DNA of 64,000 bases, taken from the NCBI RefSeq assembly GCF_900106995.1, contig NZ_FNOK01000040.1, positions 1-64,000 on the forward strand, in the 5' to 3' direction. The position numbers were made by a program, and so were the translations under genes. Numbering within the stretch: the stretch's first letter is position 1; each line of letters opens with the position of its first letter. The DNA is from Saccharopolyspora shandongensis. GTDB lineage: Bacteria; Actinomycetota; Actinomycetes; Mycobacteriales; Pseudonocardiaceae. Of the stretch, positions 58,691 through 64,000 are shown one piece after another. The notes under the pieces are model-generated. The model saw only the letters and a list, made by a program, of their open reading frames with translations, had not been told where the DNA came from and ran no database searches.

Positions 58691-59359
58691 ATGGCCGACC
58701 GATCGCTGCTGGACCGCACCAGCACGGCCGAACGGGTCGCCGACGTGCTGCGGCAGCGCATCATCGATGGCGCGCTCGCCCCGGGCACCCGTCTTTCCGA
58801 GGAAACCGCAGGCAAGGCGCTCGCGGTGTCCCGCAACACGCTGCGCGAGGCGTTCCGGCTGCTGGTGCACGAGCGACTGCTGGTGCACGAGTTCCACCGC
58901 GGCGTGTTCGTCCGGGTGCTCAGCGCCGACGACGTGATCGACCTGTACCGGATCCGCAGGCTGCTGGAGACCAGCGCGGTGCGCCGGGCCGGCACCGCGG
59001 CGACCGAGCTGGTGGCGACCGTGGACCGGGCGGTCACCGATGGCGAGCGGGCGGCCGAGGACGAGCGGTGGAGCGACGTCGGCACCGCGAACATGCGCTT
59101 CCACGAAGCGCTCGCGGCGCTGGCCGCCAGCCCGCGGGTGAACGAGACGATGCGGCAGCTGCTGGCCGAGCTGCGCCTGGCGTTCCACGTGATGTCCCGC
59201 CCGCAGGAGTTCCACCAGCCCTACCTGACGCTCAACCGGGCGATCGCGGACCTGATCACCGGCGGCTCGATGGAAGCGGCGGCCGACCGGCTCGACGAGT
59301 ACTTCGACGAGGCCGAGACGCAGCTCGTCGAGGCGTACAAGAGCTACAACTCGCACTGA
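58691..59359 (+). CDS. GntR family regulator, FCD domain (FadR subfamily)
   Basis: A 222-residue protein: winged helix (VADVLRQRIIDGALAPGTRL, LSEETAGKALAVSRNTLREA, residues about 14-65) and a helical FCD ligand domain with metal-binding His/Asp candidates (NMRFHEALAALA, LLAELRLAFHVM). It is divergent from the pxp operon and probably its repressor, sensing 5-oxoproline or glutamate. The ATG at 58691 is chosen; an in-frame TTG at 58646 would add 15 atypical residues. Confidence 0.87.
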   Translation: MADRSLLDRTSTAERVADVLRQRIIDGALAPGTRLSEETAGKALAVSRNTLREAFRLLVHERLLVHEFHRGVFVRVLSADDVIDLYRIRRLLETSAVRRAGTAATELVATVDRAVTDGERAAEDERWSDVGTANMRFHEALAALAASPRVNETMRQLLAELRLAFHVMSRPQEFHQPYLTLNRAIADLITGGSMEAAADRLDEYFDEAETQLVEAYKSYNSH

Positions 59360-59397
59360 CGGCGCCCCGCGACGGGACGGGTCTAGGATCCTGGCGC

Positions 59398-60117
59398 GTG
59401 ATGCCTCCGTTGCACGCTGTCACGCTGAGCCATCGTCGACTCCGCGAAGCGCTCGCCGTGCTGACCGATGATCAAGTCGCCGCGCCGTCGCTGCTCCCCG
59501 GGTGGAGCCGGGGCCACGTGCTGGCCCACCTGACCGACAACGCCCGAGCGTTCGCGCGGGTCTCCGAGCTCGCGTTGCGCGGCGAGCTGGTCGACGCCTA
59601 CGAAGGCGGGCAGGCCGAACGCGACGCGATCATCGAAGGACTCGCCGCGAGCAGCGCCGACGAACACCGGTCCGCCATCGCCCGGCACTCCGCCGCGCTC
59701 GAAGCGGTGTGGTCGCAGGCCGCCGCCGACGACTGGGCGCGCCCGGTGCGGTTCCGCAACGGCGACCTGGGCGGGCTCGTGCACATGCGCTGGCGGGAGG
59801 TGTGGATCCACCTGGTGGACCTCGACCTGGGCGTCGGCCCGCAGGAGTGGACCGACGAATTCTCCTGCCACGCGGTCGATTTCCTGCTTCCCCGGTTGCC
59901 GGACGGCGTCGCCCTGCGGCAGACCGACGGCCCGCGCCGGTGGACGACCAGCGACGCCGACGGACATCCCGGGATCAGCGGCCGGGCCCGCGACCTCGCG
60001 GCCTGGCTCGCGGGCCGGACGCCGGAGCGCTCCCCGCTCGGCCCGCTGCCGGACCTCGGCCCCTGGCCCGCGCACCCGGCCCCGATCCCGGATCAGGAGC
60101 GCCGCACGATCCGGTGA
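59398..60117 (+). CDS. Mycothiol-dependent maleylpyruvate isomerase-like protein
   Basis: A 239-residue DinB-fold protein: LLPGWSRGHVLAHLTDNARA holds the first metal His and HMRWREVWIHLVDLDLG the second Glu/His pair; the C-terminal domain reads ARDLAAWLAGRTPE. The family uses mycothiol to isomerise maleylpyruvate or conjugate electrophiles. TAGGAT ends 8 bases before the GTG (ATG follows at once), implying a leaderless message. It converges on mshB. Confidence 0.85.
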   Translation: MMPPLHAVTLSHRRLREALAVLTDDQVAAPSLLPGWSRGHVLAHLTDNARAFARVSELALRGELVDAYEGGQAERDAIIEGLAASSADEHRSAIARHSAALEAVWSQAAADDWARPVRFRNGDLGGLVHMRWREVWIHLVDLDLGVGPQEWTDEFSCHAVDFLLPRLPDGVALRQTDGPRRWTTSDADGHPGISGRARDLAAWLAGRTPERSPLGPLPDLGPWPAHPAPIPDQERRTIR

Positions 60118-60139
60118 CCTCGCCGCACGGCGGCCAGGA

Positions 60140-60276
60140 GAACTTCCCGATTTTGCCTGAAATTGGGAAGTTCCCCGTGCCGGTCCTGGCCGGGACGGGG
60201 AACTTCCGATTTCGCCCAGATCTGGGAGGTTTCCAGGCCCGCCGCGCCGCGACTCCCGATTTCCCCTGGAATCGGG
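60140..60276. terminator. Two or three tandem hairpins between convergent genes
   Basis: GAACTTCCC/GGGAAGTTC (60140-60148 and 60165-60173, extended by AT/TT pairs) follows the isomerase gene. CCCGATTTCC with GGAATCGGG (60255-60276) precedes the mshB stop. A third, weaker GAACTTCC...GGAGGTTTCC lies between them. They probably terminate transcription from both sides. Confidence 0.6.
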
Positions 60277-60284
60277 GGTTCTCG

Positions 60285-61127
60285 TCAGGCGAGGCCCGCG
60301 AAGAGGTCGGATTCCCAGTCGTAGGTGCCGGATCCGGGTCCTCGCTCGCCGCGGACCAGCAGGTAGTGCTCCATCGCGAACTCCGGACGGGCCACCAGCT
60401 GGGCGAAGAACCCGCCGTCGTCGAGGTTGACCTGGCTGCGGTAGTGCCGCAGGGCGGCGTTCTTGATCGCGTGGAAGTCGCGGCCGTCGACCATCGCCGT
60501 GAGCTCCTCGTCGGGCACCGTGTACGGCTCGAAGCCCTCGACGCCGGCCTCCTCGACCTGCTTGAGGATCGAACGCGGCAGCGTCGTCCAGTACACCTTC
60601 GACACCTGCCACGGCTCGCCGAGCTCCGGCGCGTAGTCCGGGTCGGCCGCCGGGTCGATGGAGGTCATCACCGCGCGGTGCGCGCCGATGTGGTCGGGGT
60701 GGCCGTAGCCGCCGAACTCGTCGTAGGTGATCACCACCTGGGGCCGCTCCGCGCGCAGGATCTCGACCATCGCGCGGGTGACCTCCGCGGGATCGGCCTT
60801 GGCGAAGGAGCCGTCCGCGTCGTTGCCCGCCTCGCCCGCCATGCCGCTGTCCCGCCAGCGGCCCGGGCCGCCGAGCCAGTGGTGCCGGACGTCGCCGTAC
60901 TCGGCCAGCGCCGCGCGGATCTCGCCGCGCCGGTGCTCGCCCAGCGCATCGGGTTCTCCGCGCAGGTGCGCGAGGTCGTCGACGATCACCTCGCCGAGCT
61001 CCCCGCTGGTGCAGGTCACCAGCGAAACCGATGCGCCCTCCGCGACGTACCGGGCCATCGTGGCGCCGGTGGCGGTGGATTCGTCATCGGGGTGCGCGTG
61101 AACCAGCAGCAGGCGGCGATCGTTCAT
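60285..61127 (-). CDS. mshB: N-acetyl-1-D-myo-inositol-2-amino-2-deoxy-glucopyranoside deacetylase
   Basis: A 280-residue LmbE/PIG-L-type zinc deacetylase: VHAHPDDES (His12, Asp15) and GGYGHPDHIG (His146) give the zinc site. GPGRWRDSGMAG and the C-terminal WESDLFAGLA are typical of MshB rather than Mca. It removes acetate from GlcNAc-inositol in mycothiol synthesis. TAGGCT lies 7 bases before the ATG (leaderless), which excludes the longer start at 61151. Confidence 0.9.
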   Translation of the reverse strand: MNDRRLLLVHAHPDDESTATGATMARYVAEGASVSLVTCTSGELGEVIVDDLAHLRGEPDALGEHRRGEIRAALAEYGDVRHHWLGGPGRWRDSGMAGEAGNDADGSFAKADPAEVTRAMVEILRAERPQVVITYDEFGGYGHPDHIGAHRAVMTSIDPAADPDYAPELGEPWQVSKVYWTTLPRSILKQVEEAGVEGFEPYTVPDEELTAMVDGRDFHAIKNAALRHYRSQVNLDDGGFFAQLVARPEFAMEHYLLVRGERGPGSGTYDWESDLFAGLA

Positions 61128-61285
61128 GAGCACGAGCCTAGCCACGGTCACCGACAGCGGGTGGCGATCGCCGACCGGGTCACACCCGCAACCCGCCGCG
61201 GAATTCCGGCAATGTTCGCCTTCCGGTCAACCATTTCCGGGCCTCCGGCGGTGAGGATCTCGGTCAGACGATCAAGGAGGCAGTA

Positions 61286-62203
61286 GTGTCAGGTGTTACC
61301 CGACGGGGAGTTCTCGGCATGGCGGGAGTCGCGGCGGTCGCCGGCGTGCTCGGCACCGGCGGCCAGGCGGTCGCACAGCCGGGCGGCAAGGCGCTGATCG
61401 GGCCCGCGCGCGGCCATCAGCTGCACGTGATGACCTACAACATCCGCTTCGACACCAAGGCCGCGCCGCCGAACCCCGACGCCTGGACCACCCGCCGCCC
61501 GATCCTCGCCGAGCTGCTCAACACCGAGCAACCGACCCTGCTCGGCGTGCAGGAAGCGCTGTACAGCCAGGTGAAGGAGGTCCGGGCGGACCTCCCGCAG
61601 CACTACGACTGGATCGGGCTGGGCCGCGAGGGCGGCGGCCGCGGCGAGTACATGTCGATCTACTTCGACACCCGCCGGGTCGAGCCGCTGGACTACGACC
61701 ACTTCTGGCTCTCCGACACGCCGAACGTGATCGGCTCGAAGAGCTGGGGCAACAACGTGGTCCGGATGGTCACCTGGGTGCGCTTCCTGGACCGCCGGAC
61801 CGGCCGCGAGTTCGTCCACGTCAACACGCATTTCGACCACCAGTCGGAGGAATCCCGCCGCCGCAGCGCGCAGCTGGTGCGCGACCGGATCGCCGGTTTC
61901 GACGCCGCGCTGCCGGTCGTGCTCACCGGCGACTTCAACACGCCCGCCGAGACGTCGGAGTCCTTCCGGATCCTGACCGGCGGCGGGCTGGCCGACAGCT
62001 GGGCGACGGCCGCCGAGCGGCTCACCCCGGCGTGGGGCACCTTCGGCGCCTACAAGGAACCGGTCGAGGGCAAGGAGCGGATCGACTGGCTGCTGCACAA
62101 CGGGCACTTCCGGGTGCTGCAGGCCGCGATCAACACCTACCGCCGCGACGGCTACTTCCCGTCCGACCACCTGCCGGTCCACGCGCTGCTCGAATTCGCC
62201 TGA
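61286..62203 (+). CDS. Exported endonuclease/exonuclease/phosphatase-family hydrolase
   Basis: A 305-residue protein with a Tat signal (TRRGVLGMAGVAAVAGVLG; cleavage near VAQ). The EEP fold shows MTYNIRFDT (Asn), LGVQEALYSQ (Glu), VHVNTHFDHQSEESRR (His), VLTGDFNTPA (Asp/Asn) and FPSDHLPVHALL (Asp-His). All catalytic positions are present. Extracellular members hydrolyse phosphodiesters or sugar phosphates. The GTG follows AAGGAGG. Confidence 0.9.
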   Translation: MSGVTRRGVLGMAGVAAVAGVLGTGGQAVAQPGGKALIGPARGHQLHVMTYNIRFDTKAAPPNPDAWTTRRPILAELLNTEQPTLLGVQEALYSQVKEVRADLPQHYDWIGLGREGGGRGEYMSIYFDTRRVEPLDYDHFWLSDTPNVIGSKSWGNNVVRMVTWVRFLDRRTGREFVHVNTHFDHQSEESRRRSAQLVRDRIAGFDAALPVVLTGDFNTPAETSESFRILTGGGLADSWATAAERLTPAWGTFGAYKEPVEGKERIDWLLHNGHFRVLQAAINTYRRDGYFPSDHLPVHALLEFA

Positions 62204-62231
62204 TCCGTTCCACGCGAGAGGGGCACGGGCC

Positions 62232-62272
62232 CGTGAGTGGTTTGGGCGCCATAGCAACCCAAACCACTCGCG
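62232..62272. repeat. Intact GTGAGTG-type intergenic hairpin
   Basis: CGTGAGTGGTTTGGG (62232-62246) pairs with CCCAAACCACTCGCG (62258-62272), one mismatch, around CGCCATAGCAA. It lies between the convergent EEP hydrolase and SRPBCC genes, probably as a terminator. It is the intact counterpart of the half-hairpin at 331-355. Confidence 0.7.
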
Positions 62273-62324
62273 GCGCCCCGGAAGGCCCACGGCCTGGCAG
62301 AGCGTGGTCGGCCGAAGGCGGCCT

Positions 62325-63062
62325 TCAGTGCCCGGTGATGCGGTCGAGCCAGGACTGCCAGGCGGCACTGCGGGACTCGCGGTCCACCTCGACGCCGTAG
62401 AAGTACTGGGTCGTGCTCACCATGTGGTGCAGATCGTCGGCCATGAAGCGGTAGAGGCCGTGCTCGGTGCGGATGCCGAGCAGCGACTCGCCGCGCAGGT
62501 CCACCACGCCCTCGATGGGTTCGAGCCCTTCCGGGGTGAGGCGCACCCGCTCGCCGAGAACCGGATCCGCGCCGAGCCGCGCGATCAGGTCCGCCCACAC
62601 CGCTTCGCCGGGTCGCTCGGTGAAGCCGGTGGCGACCACGTTGGCCACCGGCAGCCCCGGGAAGTGCCGGAAGTACTCGGCGAGGTTGTTGAGGAACACG
62701 TCCCAGCCCTTGCCGAAGCCGTCGTACTCGGCCTCCCAGTCATCGCCGCCGAAGAATCCACTTTGGACGAGCCGGAGCACGGTCGTGCCGCCCTCCTTGC
62801 CCTCGACCAGGAACTCGAGCGTCATCGGGGGTTCGCCGTCCGGGCCGGGCGCGCCGTAGACGACCCGCCTGCCCGGCTCTCGCTCCAGCACCTGGCCGGC
62901 CTGGGAGTTGCCGCCGCCGAAGTCCGCCTCGATCTCCTCGCCCGCGTGCTCGTGCGGCACGAACCAGACCGACATGCCCTCCGGGGTGGCGATCGTCTGC
63001 CAGACCTGTTCCGGGGTGGCGGCGAGCTCGATCTCCTTCGCCAGCCGCCGGCGCTCGTCCAC
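62325..63062 (-). CDS. SRPBCC (AHSA1) domain protein
   Basis: A 245-residue protein with an AHSA1 START-like cavity fold in its N-terminal 150 residues (AKEIELAATPEQVWQTIATP, MSVWFVPHEHAGEEIEADFG, LRLVQSGFFGGDDWEAEYDG, GWDVFLNNLAEYFRHF) and an extra C-terminal alpha/beta region. Such proteins bind hydrophobic ligands; many are coupled to an ArsR-type regulator, as here. The GTG lies 5 bases past the VOC stop. Confidence 0.87.
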   Translation of the reverse strand: MDERRRLAKEIELAATPEQVWQTIATPEGMSVWFVPHEHAGEEIEADFGGGNSQAGQVLEREPGRRVVYGAPGPDGEPPMTLEFLVEGKEGGTTVLRLVQSGFFGGDDWEAEYDGFGKGWDVFLNNLAEYFRHFPGLPVANVVATGFTERPGEAVWADLIARLGADPVLGERVRLTPEGLEPIEGVVDLRGESLLGIRTEHGLYRFMADDLHHMVSTTQYFYGVEVDRESRSAAWQSWLDRITGH

Positions 63063-63067
63063 CGCGA

Positions 63068-63478
63068 TCAGCCCTGCTGGACGAGGATGATGAGGTTGCC
63101 GCAGGTGTCGTCGAACACCGCCTGCGCGCCGAAATCGGTCTTCGTCAGCTCTTGGGTGAACCTGACCCCGAGTTCCTTCATCCGCGCGTAGTCCTTCTCC
63201 AGGTCCGTGCTGCCGAGCATGGTGAACGGGATGCCCGCGTCGTAGAGCGTCTTCTTGTACACCTGCCCGGCCGGCTTGCCGTCGATCTGGATCCCGGGGT
63301 TGCCGTCCGGTTCGAGCAGCAGCTCGACGCCGTCCGGCGCGTCGGGCGAGACGACGGTCAGCCATTTGGCGTCGCCGGCCGGGATGTCGGTCTTCTTCAC
63401 GAAGCCCAGCACGTCGGTGTAGAACGCCAAGGCCTTGTCCTGGTCGTCGACCAGGATGCTGGTCACCGGAACGAACAT
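63068..63478 (-). CDS. VOC (glyoxalase/bleomycin-resistance-like) protein
   Basis: A 136-residue single-module pair: VTSILVDDQDKALAFYTDVL, DGVELLLEPDGNP, GSTDLEKDYARMKELGVRFT and VFDDTCGNLIILVQ. It is probably a dimeric metal-binding protein of unknown substrate. ATG 63478 follows AAAGGG. It is the middle gene of the ArsR-VOC-SRPBCC set. Confidence 0.88.
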   Translation of the reverse strand: MFVPVTSILVDDQDKALAFYTDVLGFVKKTDIPAGDAKWLTVVSPDAPDGVELLLEPDGNPGIQIDGKPAGQVYKKTLYDAGIPFTMLGSTDLEKDYARMKELGVRFTQELTKTDFGAQAVFDDTCGNLIILVQQG

Positions 63479-63480
63479 GA

Positions 63481-64000
63481 TCAACCCTTTCCTTCTCGTC
63501 GAACCGTCGGATGCACAGCGACCACGATCCGGTGCGCACGCCCGTCCGCAGCGGATTCGTCGTGGTATTTCGAGATCAGCGACGTCACGGCCCCGGACAG
63601 CTCCTCGGCGAACGCGGCGCGATCGGCCGCGGAGGCGAACCGGACCTCACCGTCGATGGCGAACGTCGCGAGCCGCTTGCGGACCTTGGCCGCGCCCGCG
63701 ATCAGCTCGCCCACGTCGCGCACCAGCCGCGCGGCCACCGCGAGCAGCCAGCGCGCGGACTGCCGGTCGCGGGATCGTTCGGGATCGGGCTCGACCGCCG
63801 CCAGGACGCTCGGCGAGATCACGTACGAGACTGCGGTCGCCCGCAGCACGCGCTCGGTGAAGTTGCCCTTGCGCCGCTCCTCGACCAGCTCGACCAGCCC
63901 ATGCCGCTCCAGCTCGCGCAGGTGGTAGTTGACCTTCTGCCTGGTCAGCCCGACCTGCTGCGCCAGCGTAGTCGCCGAGCCGGGTTCGGACAGTTCGGCG
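63481..64000 (-). CDS. ArsR-like winged-helix regulator (5' end outside window)
   Basis: The frame enters at the window edge and runs 173 codons to a stop at 63481, 2 bases before the VOC ATG. Near the edge LSEPGSATTLAQQVGLTRQK and VNYHLRELERHGLVEL form a winged helix with the ArsR recognition helix. The rest includes LRATAVSYVISP and a helical C-terminal domain. It probably controls the two genes after it. The N-terminus is missing. Confidence 0.85.
   Translation of the reverse strand, partial: AELSEPGSATTLAQQVGLTRQKVNYHLRELERHGLVELVEERRKGNFTERVLRATAVSYVISPSVLAAVEPDPERSRDRQSARWLLAVAARLVRDVGELIAGAAKVRKRLATFAIDGEVRFASAADRAAFAEELSGAVTSLISKYHDESAADGRAHRIVVAVHPTVRREGKG

Noticed and set aside
1..64000. 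CRISPR array, tRNA or rRNA genes
   Set aside because: No regularly spaced repeat-spacer pattern, no cloverleaf with a T-loop GTTCGAATC-type signature, and no rRNA core sequence was seen. The only recognised structural RNA is rnpB.

Overview
This window is high-GC chromosomal DNA from a mycothiol-using, F420-using actinomycete. A Pseudonocardiaceae member (Saccharopolyspora/Amycolatopsis-like) is the most likely source. The evidence is GTG starts and 4-base start/stop overlaps throughout, a mycothiol deacetylase (MshB), a mycothiol-dependent isomerase, an F420:NADPH oxidoreductase, and a block (RNase H/phosphatase, zinc ribbon, Nif3, cobC, ptpA, SURF1, cobD) that follows the mycobacterial order. 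The genus is inference; no rRNA or species marker is present.

Layout. 1-330: the 5' end of an IS481-like element inserted in a hairpin. 0.4-10.9 kb: housekeeping and accessory metabolism (VOC protein, DUF1905, PheC-like dehydratase, PanB, a WYL regulator divergent from an NmrA reductase, a xi-class GST, an atypical SDR, DUF4326, an F420 reductase, an RNB exoribonuclease). 10.9-18.4 kb: a minus-strand operon resembling the envelope part of a type IV secretion system (VirB2-, VirB3-, VirB4-, VirB6-, VirB8-like proteins and an NlpC/P60 hydrolase) with no relaxase or coupling protein in view. 19-21.2 kb: a GT-C membrane glycosyltransferase. 21.5-21.9 kb: RNase P RNA. 22-30.1 kb: a sugar operon (ROK repressor, binding protein, two permeases, GH4 6-phospho-glycosidase, BadF-type kinase) interrupted by a TnpB element exactly at the GH4 start. 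30.5-38.3 kb: the cobalamin/RNase H/PtpA/SURF1 block. 38.5-47.1 kb: a complete type III Wadjet anti-plasmid system (jetABC, then jetD after a hairpin-rich spacer). 47-54 kb: GNAT, VOC, enoyl-reductase-like, IclR, small secreted and hypothetical proteins, and a secreted peptidase. 54.1-59.4 kb: a 5-oxoprolinase (pxpABC) operon with an NRAMP-like transporter and a DUF1445 protein, divergent from its probable GntR repressor. 59.4-64 kb: mycothiol isomerase, MshB, a Tat-exported EEP hydrolase, and an SRPBCC/VOC/ArsR-like trio leaving the window.

Between genes there are several repeat classes. The most striking is a roughly 170-195 base element (three full copies and one remnant). Each copy begins 3-15 bases after the stop codon of a minus-strand gene, always in the same orientation, and carries conserved and co-varying hairpins. 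There are also perfect palindromes built on CGCGAAA, hairpins of the GTGAGTG type, and ordinary terminators at convergent gene ends. At least a dozen genes have a TAnnnT -10 box only 6-8 bases before the start codon, which implies leaderless mRNAs and fixes those starts.
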